64,000 nucleotides of DNA from Maridesulfovibrio ferrireducens. Lineage in GTDB: Bacteria; Desulfobacterota; Desulfovibrionia; Desulfovibrionales; Desulfovibrionaceae. This document shows, in pieces, positions 31,692 through 40,675 of this stretch; position 1 is the stretch's first letter; every line of letters starts with the position of its first letter. The stretch covers positions 62,001 through 126,000 of the forward strand of contig NZ_JAEINN010000006.1 in the NCBI RefSeq assembly GCF_016342405.1, given 5' to 3'. The notes under the pieces are model-generated. The model saw nothing but the letters and a program-made list of their open reading frames with translations. It ran no database searches and was not told where the DNA came from. A program made the position numbers and the translations under genes.

Positions 31692-33065
31692 ATGGCTACT
31701 AACATTTTGATATTGGACGATGAACAGAATTACCTCCTCATTCTTGAAGCTATGCTTTCCGATGAGGGATATAATATTACTGCGCTTTCAGACCCCGAAA
31801 CAGGTCTGGCTTTTCTCGATGAATCAGAAGTGGATCTGGTTATAACTGATATGAAGATGCCGAAGCTCACCGGACGCGATGTTCTTGAGCATGTTAAAAA
31901 GAATTTTTCCCATATTCCTGTGATCATTATGACTGCGTTTGGTTCAATTGAGTCAGCCGTTGAAGCTATGAAAATAGGGGCCTTTGATTATATTACCAAG
32001 CCTTTTGCCAATGAAGAGCTGATGCTCTCAGTAACAAAGGCCGCCCAGTTCGCGAAAACGCAGCGTGAAAACAGAATGCTTCGCGAACAGATTAAAGATC
32101 GCTACTCTCCGAACAATATAATTGGTCGTTCAAAACCGATGCTTCAGGTTTTTGAGATGATTCAAAAAGCCGCTCCGGGCAATTCGACTGTTCTTATTAC
32201 AGGAGAATCCGGTACCGGTAAGGAATTGGTAGCTCAGGCTCTACATCAGTCTTCTCCGCGTTGTGATAATCCTTTTATATCAGTAAACTGCATGGCTCTA
32301 AGTGCTGGAGTGCTTGAAAGTGAGCTTTTCGGTCATGAAAAAGGGTCTTTTACCGGCGCTGTAGCTCTTAGGCGCGGACGCTTTGAAATGGCGGACAAGG
32401 GAACACTTTTTCTTGATGAGATAGGCGAACTTTCGCATGACATGCAGGTTAAGCTTCTAAGAGTATTGCAGGAAAAAACAATTGAACGGGTAGGCGGAGT
32501 TGAGTCTATAAAAATAAATATCCGAATTGTTGCTGCGACTAATAAAAATTTAAAGGAAGCTGTTGAGAATGGAACTTTCCGCGAAGATCTTTATTACAGA
32601 CTCAATGTTGTGAGTATTGAACTTCCTCCGCTTCGTGAGCGCAGAGAAGATATTCCTTTTATGATTGATCATTTTTTAGCTAAGTATTCAGCGGAGAATA
32701 ATAAAAAGTTTGAAGGATTTTCACCTGCTGCGATGGACTACATGTCCGCTTATGAATGGCCGGGAAATGTTCGTCAGCTTCAAAATGTTATTGAACGCTG
32801 CGTTGTTCTTACTTCCGGAACGGTTATCAATACGGATGATCTGCCCGCTGAAATTAAAGACGAAGAAGCACAGTTTAAAAGCGCTGTCGATTTATTACCT
32901 ACTAAAATCAACCTGGCTCAGGCCTTAGATAAAATTGAGGCAACTCTTGTTCGCAGAGCCTTGGTTCAAAGTAATTTTGTGAAAGTTGATGCCGCTGAAA
33001 TGCTTGGACTTTCTAAAAGTCTGCTTCAGTATAAGCTGAAAAAATACAGTATCAGCGGGAAATAG
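31692..33065 (+). CDS. Sigma-54-dependent response regulator (NtrC family)
   Basis: A 457-residue three-domain regulator. An N-terminal receiver has the acidic pocket LDDEQ, phosphoacceptor in LVITDMKMP and lysine in ITKPF. The AAA+ domain has Walker A GESGTGKELVA, and the sigma-54 contact motif reads GSFTGA instead of the common GAFTGA. The C-terminal Fis-type helix-turn-helix is AEMLGLSKSLLQYKL. It should activate sigma-54 promoters when phosphorylated by the kinase upstream. A small hairpin (31643-31660) lies in the gap between the two. The targets are unknown; glnA nearby is a possibility only. Confidence 0.92.
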   Translation: MATNILILDDEQNYLLILEAMLSDEGYNITALSDPETGLAFLDESEVDLVITDMKMPKLTGRDVLEHVKKNFSHIPVIIMTAFGSIESAVEAMKIGAFDYITKPFANEELMLSVTKAAQFAKTQRENRMLREQIKDRYSPNNIIGRSKPMLQVFEMIQKAAPGNSTVLITGESGTGKELVAQALHQSSPRCDNPFISVNCMALSAGVLESELFGHEKGSFTGAVALRRGRFEMADKGTLFLDEIGELSHDMQVKLLRVLQEKTIERVGGVESIKINIRIVAATNKNLKEAVENGTFREDLYYRLNVVSIELPPLRERREDIPFMIDHFLAKYSAENNKKFEGFSPAAMDYMSAYEWPGNVRQLQNVIERCVVLTSGTVINTDDLPAEIKDEEAQFKSAVDLLPTKINLAQALDKIEATLVRRALVQSNFVKVDAAEMLGLSKSLLQYKLKKYSISGK

Positions 33066-33091
33066 TTTGATTGAAGGTCATCACCCCTTCG

Positions 33092-34198
33092 TTATTCCTG
33101 AAAATCGTAGACAGTATAGCTGCTCATAAGCTCGAGCAATATATATGGGCTGACGTTGTTTCTAATACATATTATAGCGTCAGTTATCATTTTCATTTTA
33201 ATTTCAAGCTCCAAAGTATACGCTTTTTTGCGCTCGGCTAATATTTTTCGCAGATATTTTTCATCCATCTTTGCAAGAATCAGTGACAATCCTTTGTTGA
33301 AAAATTGGTCATCAAACTTTTGGGTGTATTTTTCCATTTCCGCTTGCCCGTTTTCATCTTCAATAAGCTTCAGTTTGAAAAGACTCATTGCAATATCTTC
33401 GGGCGGAAGGCGGCCTTTTACCGCAGGATAAAGCAGAAGCGGTCCGTGTTTTAATAAACGGCTCAGCATCGCTGCATTGTCTGGAAAGAATGCGGCCAAC
33501 TTTGAAGCAATTTCGTTTGAGTCTTGCTTGCTGTTTATCGAAAGAAAGAAAATTTCAATCAGGTCCACCCGTTTTTTATAGTCTTCGAGAATTCGAGTGC
33601 GTAATTTTTTTGATTCTTTAAGAACAAGCATGTCACTAGCGTCATCAATTGATAATCTGAAAATTGATGAGCTGAATGTGTCGTCCAGCCGCTCTAAAAT
33701 GAGGTTTTGAACTTCAGGTTTCCTGCCGAAAAGTTTTTTGCTGTTTTTAGCCGCCAGATTCCACCACGAAATAAGATCATGTAAATCATTTTGGTTAAAA
33801 TCAAATCTTGGAAGTGAGTCTGAGAAATGTTTGATTTCTGCTGACAGATCAAAAAAAGAATCATCTATCTCAACAGTCGGGGCCGGTCTTATAAATCCGG
33901 ATTTTACAAGATTTTCTACACGATCAAGTAATGCTTCGCAGGCTTGCTCAATTTCAATGGTGCTAAGTGATAATTGTTCTGAAAAATAAGATTCAAGCAA
34001 GGAAGAAATTTTTTCTTTGCGGACGGTATTCAGATTTGAAAGGATTATTTCTTTTGATTGTTCTGAAAGAATAACGAGAATTTTTGCAGTTGTTTCATTA
34101 CTGATATCGCGGGTGAATATTTCCTGAAGATAGTAATCCGGCATCAAGGTCAGTGATTCAAGCCTTTGATCGGTGTTCAGGTCGGATATTTTGATCAT
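33092..34198 (-). CDS. FliG-like helical protein of unknown function
   Basis: A 368-residue, largely helical protein. Near the N-terminus the stretch DYYLQEIFTRDISNETTAKI followed by LSEQSKEIILSNL resembles the FliG C-terminal motor-domain repeat pattern (two-helix units ending in LSNM/LSNL). The rest has no motif I recognise. There is no signal peptide or membrane span. The start at the second ATG (34198) is favoured because GGAG lies nine bases upstream; the first ATG at 34213 has none. It lies downstream of glnA beyond a hairpin and converges on the sigma-54 regulator. A flagellar role is only a hint. Confidence 0.65.
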   Translation of the reverse strand: MIKISDLNTDQRLESLTLMPDYYLQEIFTRDISNETTAKILVILSEQSKEIILSNLNTVRKEKISSLLESYFSEQLSLSTIEIEQACEALLDRVENLVKSGFIRPAPTVEIDDSFFDLSAEIKHFSDSLPRFDFNQNDLHDLISWWNLAAKNSKKLFGRKPEVQNLILERLDDTFSSSIFRLSIDDASDMLVLKESKKLRTRILEDYKKRVDLIEIFFLSINSKQDSNEIASKLAAFFPDNAAMLSRLLKHGPLLLYPAVKGRLPPEDIAMSLFKLKLIEDENGQAEMEKYTQKFDDQFFNKGLSLILAKMDEKYLRKILAERKKAYTLELEIKMKMITDAIICIRNNVSPYILLELMSSYTVYDFQE

Positions 34199-34228
34199 GA
34201 AAGCTTTCTCCATTGTTTATAAACTCAA

Positions 34229-34259
34229 AATCCCTCCCGCATGACACGGAAGGGATTTA
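34229..34259 (-). terminator. Stem-loop after glnA
   Basis: AAATCCCTCCCG and CGGAAGGGATTT form a 12-bp stem with one mismatch and a seven-base loop. Reading on the minus strand it follows glnA and ends in TTTT, so it is a partial terminator before the FliG-like gene. Confidence 0.6.
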
Positions 34260-34283
34260 ATATGTTCTTCGTAATCGTGAGAT

Positions 34284-35627
34284 TTAAAGAACGGGCAGGT
34301 ATGTTTTGAGTTCGTACTCAGTGATTTGAGTCCTGTAGGCATCCCATTCTTTAATTTTATTTTTGTATAAATTGGTATGAATGTGTTCGCCGAGACATTC
34401 TTTGACCAATTCACTCTTTTTCATAGCCACAGCAGCTTCATATAAGTTACCGGGAAGAGCCGTTATTCCATGTTCTTCAAGGGTTGGAGCATCCATTGCG
34501 AAAACGTTTCCTTCAATGGGGTCCGGAAGTTTGTACTCTTCTTCTATTCCTTTAAGGCCTGCAGCCAGCATAACAGCAAAGCATAGATATGGATTTGCTG
34601 CCGGATCAGGAGAACGCAGTTCCATTCTGGTCGCGCATTCTTTACCCGGTTTATACATAGGAACGCGTACAAGCGTAGAGCGGTTTTTTCTGGCCCATGC
34701 TACGTAGACTGGCGCTTCATAGCCCGGAACAAGGCGTTTGTAAGAGTTTACCCACTGATTCGTTACGCAAGTGAATTCCGGACAATGCTTTAAAATTCCT
34801 GCAATGTAGCTTTTTCCTTCAGGACTGAGATGGTATTCATCATTGGGATCAAAAAATACATTTCTTCCGTTTTTAAACAGAGATTGGTGAACGTGCATAC
34901 CGGAACCGTTAACGCCATACATAGGTTTAGGCATAAAGGTCGCGTAGATACCGTGTTTGCGGGCGACTTTTTTTACTATTACACGGTAAGTCATGGCGAT
35001 ATCAGCCATTCTCATACATTCAGAATAGCGAAGGTCAATTTCATGCTGGCTCGGAGCTACTTCGTGATGGCTGTATTCGACATCATATCCCATTTCTTCG
35101 AGAGAAAAGATGATGTCGCGGCGGATATCATTACCAAGATCAAGAGGGGGGGCATCAAAATATCCGCCCTTATCGATTATTTGGGTACCCTTTTCATTAG
35201 CGAATAAGAAAAATTCCAGCTCCGGTCCGACATAGAAAGTGTATCCCTTGTCAGCGGCTTTATTGAGGGTTTTTTTGAGTACCCATCTGCTGTCTCCTTC
35301 GTAAGGAGTTCCGTCGGGGTTTTGAATGTCGCAGAACATACGGGCAACAGGGCGTTGGGATGGTCTCCAGGAACATATTTGAAAAGTTTTAGGGTCAGGC
35401 AATGCGATCATGTCTGATTCTTCGATTCTGGTGAACCCAAGAATGGAGGAGCCGTCAAACCCCATTCCTTCCTCAAATGCTGATTCTAGTTCTTTAGGAG
35501 TGATCTGAAAGCTTTTCAGTGTTCCGAGAATGTCTACAAACCAGAACTGAACAAAGCTGATATTGTAGTCTCGTACAGCTTTAAGAACATCATCTGCATT
35601 TTTGCAATTAAAGATAGGTGCATCCAT
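34284..35627 (-). CDS. glnA: Glutamine synthetase type I (alpha subtype)
   Basis: A 447-residue enzyme making glutamine from glutamate, ammonia and ATP. Motifs include MGFDGSSILGF, the ATP-site GVNGSGMHVHQSL, and ARKNRSTLVRVPMY of the active site. The length and C-terminus match the GSI-alpha type, which lacks the adenylylation loop and Tyr of E. coli-type enzymes, so control is likely by feedback or transcription. GGAGG lies before the ATG. The promoter and an operator-like palindrome upstream are listed separately. Confidence 0.96.
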   Translation of the reverse strand: MDAPIFNCKNADDVLKAVRDYNISFVQFWFVDILGTLKSFQITPKELESAFEEGMGFDGSSILGFTRIEESDMIALPDPKTFQICSWRPSQRPVARMFCDIQNPDGTPYEGDSRWVLKKTLNKAADKGYTFYVGPELEFFLFANEKGTQIIDKGGYFDAPPLDLGNDIRRDIIFSLEEMGYDVEYSHHEVAPSQHEIDLRYSECMRMADIAMTYRVIVKKVARKHGIYATFMPKPMYGVNGSGMHVHQSLFKNGRNVFFDPNDEYHLSPEGKSYIAGILKHCPEFTCVTNQWVNSYKRLVPGYEAPVYVAWARKNRSTLVRVPMYKPGKECATRMELRSPDPAANPYLCFAVMLAAGLKGIEEEYKLPDPIEGNVFAMDAPTLEEHGITALPGNLYEAAVAMKKSELVKECLGEHIHTNLYKNKIKEWDAYRTQITEYELKTYLPVL

Positions 35628-35669
35628 AGTTGCTTTCCTCCTGATTGAAGAAGTTATGTTTAGTATGTG

Positions 35670-35682
35670 TTGACGTCGTCAA
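35670..35682. promoter_or_regulatory. Palindrome upstream of glnA
   Basis: TTGACGTCGTCAA is a perfect 13-base palindrome about 43 bases before the glnA ATG and inside its leader. It could be an operator; the binding protein is unknown. Confidence 0.45.
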
Positions 35683-35742
35683 AATATGTTTAACGTATTG
35701 TCATATATTCAAAAAAAAGATGAAGGCTTTACTAATCATTAG

Positions 35743-35772
35743 ATTATAGCTGAGTCAACGGTCTTTTTGCAA
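35743..35772 (-). promoter_or_regulatory. Sigma-70-like promoter of glnA
   Basis: On the minus strand TTGCAA (35767-35772) and a perfect TATAAT (35743-35748) are 18 bases apart, giving a leader of about 108 nt. Confidence 0.55.
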
Positions 35773-35803
35773 ACGATATTAATACAATTTTTAAGTGGGA
35801 AAG

Positions 35804-36754
35804 TTATGTTTCATCAATCAGGTCACGAACTTCACGGAAGAACGAAAGAAGGAAGATTTGGTCTTTAGATTCGGAATTGATATCCAGGCGGTTAAAGAAG
35901 GAAACGATGTTTCCTTTAGGTGTTTTTGTGCGTTGGAAAAAAAGCTCGTGGAGTGGACCTGTAGGGGATTTAAAAGAAAGAATCCATTCACGTCCTTCTT
36001 TACGCCATATTTTATTCGAATTGAGAGCTTTTTTAGTTGTTATGAGTTCAACCAGCTCTTTAAGTGTAAAAGGCTGGCCGGGTTTTCCCGGCATACCCAG
36101 AAAATCACCGTTTTCAGAGTGGATTACAACTGGAAGTTCAAGGAAGTCTTTTTCAGGATAAATCTGACTGGAGTCTGATTCCAGAGTGTACGAACTGGAA
36201 TCGCCATGGTCTTTTTTGATAGTAATAAGTTTTTTGGCGGTAACTCTCTCAGGTTGGGGTAAACCGGTAGCGGAGGAAAAAATATTTTTAATCTCTGAGA
36301 TTAAGTGTTCATTATCAGAGTTATTCGAATCATGTTTTTCTATAAGCTTAAATAACCCTTTTTCAATCTTTCCAAGGCGCTGTTCGGCTTTTGCCTGAGC
36401 AGTTACAAGTCCTGCCATGCCATTCATCATTTGCATTGTTATGCGGGTAAGTTTTTCTAGTTCTAGACTAGAATTATCTTTTGGTTCTGTGGTTACCGAT
36501 AGGTGATGATTCTCTTTAACAGACTCAAATTCTACAAGAAGTTTGTCGCGAATCTGCTTTGTCGATAGGTTTTTCTCAAATAGTTCTTTTATCCGCAAAC
36601 AAAGTTTGTCCGCGCCTTTTTTGAATCGCAAAGGTTTACCGTGTCCGGCAATCAGGAAGAATTCAGGGAATTTTTTACGATAGCTTTTAATTGTGGTGAC
36701 AGACACGCCTGAGGTCGCGGCGAGGTCTTTGTGTGTGAGTGTGTCTGTGCCCAT
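35804..36754 (-). CDS. MerR-type HTH protein with a long unknown C-terminus
   Basis: A 316-residue protein. The N-terminus (LTHKDLAATSGVSVTTIKSY) is a MerR-type helix-turn-helix, followed by a region ending about residue 75 that fits the wing and a helix. Residues 90-150 look coiled-coil-like. The last 130 residues form a separate globular-looking domain with KIWRKEGREWILSF and GPLHELFFQRTKTPKGN, which I cannot assign. The arrangement suggests a DNA-binding regulator with its own sensing domain. The ribosome site is weak. It lies upstream of glnA on the same strand, 176 bases before it, with a promoter between. Confidence 0.7.
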   Translation of the reverse strand: MGTDTLTHKDLAATSGVSVTTIKSYRKKFPEFFLIAGHGKPLRFKKGADKLCLRIKELFEKNLSTKQIRDKLLVEFESVKENHHLSVTTEPKDNSSLELEKLTRITMQMMNGMAGLVTAQAKAEQRLGKIEKGLFKLIEKHDSNNSDNEHLISEIKNIFSSATGLPQPERVTAKKLITIKKDHGDSSSYTLESDSSQIYPEKDFLELPVVIHSENGDFLGMPGKPGQPFTLKELVELITTKKALNSNKIWRKEGREWILSFKSPTGPLHELFFQRTKTPKGNIVSFFNRLDINSESKDQIFLLSFFREVRDLIDET

Positions 36755-36926
36755 CGGTCAGGATTATCCTGTTTTTGAGTTTTTTTTAGGTTGAATCTTA
36801 ATGGGGCAGGACGGACCGGATTCAGGATTTCGCGTTTAGTTCTTTTGAGTCGGGTACCCATATAACTGAGGCGCGAATAAAAACCCTTTCCGGTTCCGTC
36901 CAATACCGCATTCTGTCTATTTAGGA

Positions 36927-36949
36927 ACGATCTATGGGAGGTAGATCGT
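36927..36949. repeat. Inverted repeat with a CCTCCCA loop on the minus strand
   Basis: ACGATCTA (36927-36934) and TAGATCGT (36942-36949) are perfect arms. On the minus strand the loop reads CCTCCCA, an anti-ribosome-site-like sequence. It lies in the 286-base gap between the molybdopterin oxidoreductase stop and the HTH gene. A GTTATCGATAAC palindrome lies about 40 bases to the right. Confidence 0.6.
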
Positions 36950-37040
36950 CGCCTTCAGAGTGCGATGCAGTGAAATTTTTATTCTTTATGGGTTATCGAT
37001 AACTGTAATCGTCTGACAGGTCAATAGGGAGTGTCTTTGC

Positions 37041-38930
37041 CTATATCCTTTCAAGCCACGCTTTCTGACTGTAGTAAGCTGTTCCGAATCCTAAATCTGT
37101 AATCAGCGGTTCTATAATTTTGTTAGAGCTGTGATCATGTTTCAACCAGCCGCCTCTTCTGATGATTGCAGCGTCCGGGTGTATTGTTTCGTCAAAACAT
37201 ATTTTAATTTTCATGCTGCCAAGTTTTGTGGTCAGCATGGCCTTCTCTCCTTCTTTTAAGTCATTAAGGTTTGGAGATTCGGGAGATATGATAAGTTCAG
37301 GTGTTCCGGCTTGATGTTCTTCTGGGATTTGTGAATGTAAGTAATTTTTTCTGAGCAGGGATAATAAATTAAAGCCTTTCCCGTTTGATTCTTCGACACT
37401 GAGCTTTTTGGGAAGCGTAAACTTCCCATTATTGGATTTAAAATTGAAGCTTTCGTACGCAATTGAAGGCCAGTCACATTTCGCAAATCCTTTTTCCTTT
37501 AGTTGTTCAAAGGTAAAAAGGGTGGTTGAAGATTTAAGTGCTTTTTCAAAACAAAGTTCAGCTTCCGGAATCAGGTTTTTGTCCAAAACCATAGCTGCCA
37601 GTGTTTTGATTATTTCAAAATCAGATTTTACTGAGCCTCGCGGAGTTAAAACTTTTGCAGACCAGTTGACGTAATTGTGAAGCGCACTGCCAATAATTTC
37701 ATCACGTTCCATGGTCAGGGCGCAAGGCAGGATTAAATCAGAACGCATGGCGGTGTCATTCATGAAAGCGTCAACTGTTACAACAAATTCGCAGTTTTCA
37801 AGGGTGCGGGCGGTGGATTCACAATTCGGAGTTTGGTTTGCCAAATTCGTACCGTCAATCCAGATAAATTTTACTTTTTTTTCTCTCTTCGCTAGTTCGC
37901 TTTCAAGTTTTTGCAGGAGAACATTGTTATCGTTTTTTGTTTCGGGAGTAGCCGCCCATGATGAAAAATTTCGGCCTGATGAAATGTTATAATAAAAGCC
38001 TGTCCCGGATTTTCCCATTTGTCCACTTAGCGCGCATAGTGAGCAGATATAGGAAATGTTTTCACTTCCAAAGGTGTGTCTTTGCACTCCCCAACCGATA
38101 AGCGACGATACTTTTTTGTTCGATATATAGATCTTACTAAGTTCTCGAATAGTTTTTAAATCTACTCCGCAGAGTTCAGATAGATTATTGAGATCAAAGG
38201 TTTGAATGAGCTTTTTGAACAGTTCAAATCCGCTGCTTTTTTTAATTAAGCTAGAGCTTATTTTATTTGATTCAAGTAAAATTTTGATTAACGCTGCTGC
38301 CAGAAATCTGTCTGTGCCGGGCCGGATTGTGATGATTTTGTCACTGAATTTTTCGTTGCCGTCGCCGCCCGGAGAAATGGAAATAACAAGTTTGTCTTTT
38401 TTTATGGCATCTTTGATATACGCAGCGGTGTGAAGAGAGCTTCGGGAAAGATCTTTGCCCCAGTTGATTATTATATCGGCATTGCTGAGTTCAGATAAAT
38501 CGTTTTGCTCAAGCGACCCGAAGGCTCTGACTATTGCTTCACATCCGGCTTCGTCGCAAAGGGACCCGTAAGTTTCAAGAGTTCCAAGTGTTCTGAAAAA
38601 AATATTGCTGGCATCAGCAAGCACGCCTCTATAGCCGTAACCACGGACATGCAGAATTTCTTGAGGATCTAATGAATTGAGTTTGTCAGCGCAGAGTCTA
38701 AAAGCTTTTTCCCATGAGATCAGCTCAAAGGAGCCGTTTCTTTTTAATAGGGGATTAGTAATTCTATCTGGATGATTGATGCGTTTTAAAAGGTTTTTTC
38801 CTTTTGCACATATAAATCCATTGGTAACGGGATGTTCAGGATTGCCTTTCAGGATGATCTTATTGTTTTCCGTTTCAACTACGAATGAACAGCTGTCGGG
38901 GCAATCTAATGAACATGCGGATATTTTCAT
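37041..38930 (-). CDS. Molybdopterin oxidoreductase (DMSO reductase family)
   Basis: A 629-residue molybdenum or tungsten bis-MGD enzyme. The N-terminal CSLDCPDSC...CAKG set holds one [4Fe-4S] cluster. Molybdopterin-domain features such as NADIIINWGKDLSRS, SPGGD and LPCALTMERDE are visible, and a C-terminal molydopterin dinucleotide-binding domain is near GEKAMLTTKLGSMKI. There is no twin-arginine or other signal, so it should be cytoplasmic. No iron-sulfur or membrane-anchor partner is adjacent, so electron partners and substrate (formate, thiosulfate, polysulfide or other) are unknown. AGAGG lies upstream of the ATG. It is shorter than nitrate or formate enzymes. Confidence 0.85.
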   Translation of the reverse strand: MKISACSLDCPDSCSFVVETENNKIILKGNPEHPVTNGFICAKGKNLLKRINHPDRITNPLLKRNGSFELISWEKAFRLCADKLNSLDPQEILHVRGYGYRGVLADASNIFFRTLGTLETYGSLCDEAGCEAIVRAFGSLEQNDLSELSNADIIINWGKDLSRSSLHTAAYIKDAIKKDKLVISISPGGDGNEKFSDKIITIRPGTDRFLAAALIKILLESNKISSSLIKKSSGFELFKKLIQTFDLNNLSELCGVDLKTIRELSKIYISNKKVSSLIGWGVQRHTFGSENISYICSLCALSGQMGKSGTGFYYNISSGRNFSSWAATPETKNDNNVLLQKLESELAKREKKVKFIWIDGTNLANQTPNCESTARTLENCEFVVTVDAFMNDTAMRSDLILPCALTMERDEIIGSALHNYVNWSAKVLTPRGSVKSDFEIIKTLAAMVLDKNLIPEAELCFEKALKSSTTLFTFEQLKEKGFAKCDWPSIAYESFNFKSNNGKFTLPKKLSVEESNGKGFNLLSLLRKNYLHSQIPEEHQAGTPELIISPESPNLNDLKEGEKAMLTTKLGSMKIKICFDETIHPDAAIIRRGGWLKHDHSSNKIIEPLITDLGFGTAYYSQKAWLERI

Positions 38931-38986
38931 TGATGACCTCTTAAAATTGGATCGTTTTTTTATTCAAAGCTGAGTCAGCAGGGGAA

Positions 38987-39142
38987 TCAATTTTGAAAGC
39001 GTGTAAGCAGGGAAATTATGAAAAGAACAGCCAGCGCCGCCATCAAAATAGTGTTGATATTGATGCCGCCTTTGAGTTTCTGTTTTCTCCGGTACCCGAA
39101 TATCAGAAAGAGGATGAATATGAATATTAGCAGCTTGTACAT
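38987..39142 (-). CDS. Small two-span membrane protein
   Basis: A 51-residue frame not large enough for usual ORF lists. The sequence begins MYKLLIFIFILFLIFG, then a basic loop RRKQKLKGG, then a second hydrophobic helix MAALAVLFIISLL and a short tail. The two-span hairpin with a positive loop is a good sign of a real membrane peptide. It lies between hisG and the molybdopterin gene on the same strand. There is no strong ribosome site before the ATG, so translation is not certain. No family is recognised. Confidence 0.55.
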   Translation of the reverse strand: MYKLLIFIFILFLIFGYRRKQKLKGGININTILMAALAVLFIISLLTRFQN

Positions 39143-39285
39143 ATGATAGAGGGAGCCATCGAAATATTATTTAAGTAAAAATCACATCTGACGCGTTTAA
39201 ATCAGTTTGCACGATTTAAATACGGTCCGCCAGAGTTTTATCAGCTTGAAGTTGTATCCGGAGTGATTAAATGAATGGTTTGATT

Positions 39286-39310
39286 AAAGGGGAAGAAAGT
39301 CTTCCCCTTT
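39286..39310 (-). terminator. Terminator after hisG
   Basis: AAAGGGGAAGA and TCTTCCCCTTT form a perfect 11-bp stem with a three-base loop; on the minus strand it follows hisG and ends in TTT. Confidence 0.8.
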
Positions 39311-39322
39311 AAATATAGTATG

Positions 39323-40198
39323 TTAGATTACTTTATTAAGCGGATACTCAATAATTCCTTCTGCGCCCATTGTTATGAGTTCAGGGATGAGTTCGCGGAC
39401 AGCAACTTCTTCTATCATGATTTCAACTGAAACCCATGCTGCATCGGAAAGCTCTGAAACAGTAGGAGAGTTCAGGCTTGGCATAACTTTCATTGCTTCG
39501 GGAAGAATAGCTTTAGGCATATTCATCTTAAGGCCGACCATTTTCTGAGCTTTAAGTGCGCCCTGTAGAAGTAAATTGATGTTTTCAATCTTTTTACGTT
39601 TCCAAGGGTTAGCCCATGCTTTTTTGTTGGCAATCAGCATGGTGTTTGTGGACATCAGGTCGGATATAATGCGAAGTCCGTTTGCTTTGATGGTTGTACC
39701 TGTTTCGGTAACTTCAACGATAGCATCGCAAAGCCCTTCTACAACTTTCGCTTCTGTTGCGCCCCATGAGTATGAAACTTCAACTGGAACGTTGATTGAT
39801 TCAAAGTATCTTTTGGTGAAGCCCATAAGTTCTGTGGAGATTCTTTTGCCGGCAAGGTCTTGTGCTGTCTGGTAAGGAGAATCTCCTGCAACAGCGAGAA
39901 CCCAGCGTGCTGCGCGGTTGCTTACTTTGGAGTAAACAAGGCTTGAGACTTCAACAACATCAGATTCATTTTCGAGGATCCAGTCTTTTCCGGTAAGTCC
40001 TACATCAAGAGTTCCGTTTTCAACATACTGAGAAATTTCCTGCGCACGGCACATGGCACATGTCAGTTCCTCATCGTTGACATCCGGGAAATAATTGCGG
40101 TGGTGCAGATTTATTTTCCAGCCTGATTTTTCAAAAAGATTGATTGTAGCATCTTGTAGGGAGCCTTTAGGAAGGCCGATTTTGAGCATATTGGACAT
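39323..40198 (-). CDS. hisG: ATP phosphoribosyltransferase, long form
   Basis: This 291-residue enzyme catalyses the first step of histidine synthesis, joining ATP and [15 protein letters not shown] at the start, a [10 protein letters not shown] motif, [14 protein letters not shown] for PRPP binding, and the C-terminal regulatory domain ending [10 protein letters not shown] are present. The length marks the self-sufficient long form, with no HisZ needed. AAGGAGG is about ten bases upstream. Its ATG overlaps the hisI stop (TAATG). Confidence 0.95.
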   Translation of the reverse strand: MSNMLKIGLPKGSLQDATINLFEKSGWKINLHHRNYFPDVNDEELTCAMCRAQEISQYVENGTLDVGLTGKDWILENESDVVEVSSLVYSKVSNRAARWVLAVAGDSPYQTAQDLAGKRISTELMGFTKRYFESINVPVEVSYSWGATEAKVVEGLCDAIVEVTETGTTIKANGLRIISDLMSTNTMLIANKKAWANPWKRKKIENINLLLQGALKAQKMVGLKMNMPKAILPEAMKVMPSLNSPTVSELSDAAWVSVEIMIEEVAVRELIPELITMGAEGIIEYPLNKVI

Positions 40199-40572
40199 TA
40201 TTTGTAAACCTCCTTGGGGTCAAAAATATAGGGCGCGCATTCTGTAACGGCGCCGTCCTTAAGTTCACGGAAAAAACAACTTCTGTAACCTTTGTGGCAC
40301 GCAGCTCCACCGATCTGATCAATCAGCAAGACTAACGTATCGTCATCACAATCAATTCTGATGGACTTTATTTTCTGAACATGGCCTGATGTTCCGCCCT
40401 TATGCCAGAGGGTGTTACGACTTCTGCTCCAATAATGAGCATCACCGGTTTCAAGGGTTTTGTTCCATGCTTCCTCGTTCATGTATGCCATCATCAGGAC
40501 TTCTCCTGTTTCGGCATCCTGTGCTATGGCAGGTACGAGTCCGTTCATTTTTTCAAAATCAGGCTTCATCAT
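40198..40572 (-). CDS. hisI: Phosphoribosyl-AMP cyclohydrolase
   Basis: A 124-residue metal enzyme acting in the third step of histidine synthesis. [31 protein letters not shown] and [13 protein letters not shown] hold the zinc and magnesium ligands. It is monofunctional, without the HisE pyrophosphohydrolase domain. The ATG at 40572 (or the adjacent one at 40569) is preferred because GAGG is upstream; the long frame start at 40653 is not credible. It overlaps hisG by one base. Confidence 0.94.
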   Translation of the reverse strand: MMKPDFEKMNGLVPAIAQDAETGEVLMMAYMNEEAWNKTLETGDAHYWSRSRNTLWHKGGTSGHVQKIKSIRIDCDDDTLVLLIDQIGGAACHKGYRSCFFRELKDGAVTECAPYIFDPKEVYK

Positions 40573-40675
40573 ACAATCCTCTGATTTGGTAGGCGTTTGC
40601 AGCCGCTTGAATTTTAAAGTTTTTAAGGAAAGATTACTTCGGATACTCACCAATCTGAATTAGTCCCTATAAGCG

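Noticed and set aside
39019-39147. 42-residue plus-strand frame opposite the small membrane protein
   Set aside because: It lacks a ribosome site and protein-like pattern; the minus-strand frame has a clear two-span pattern.
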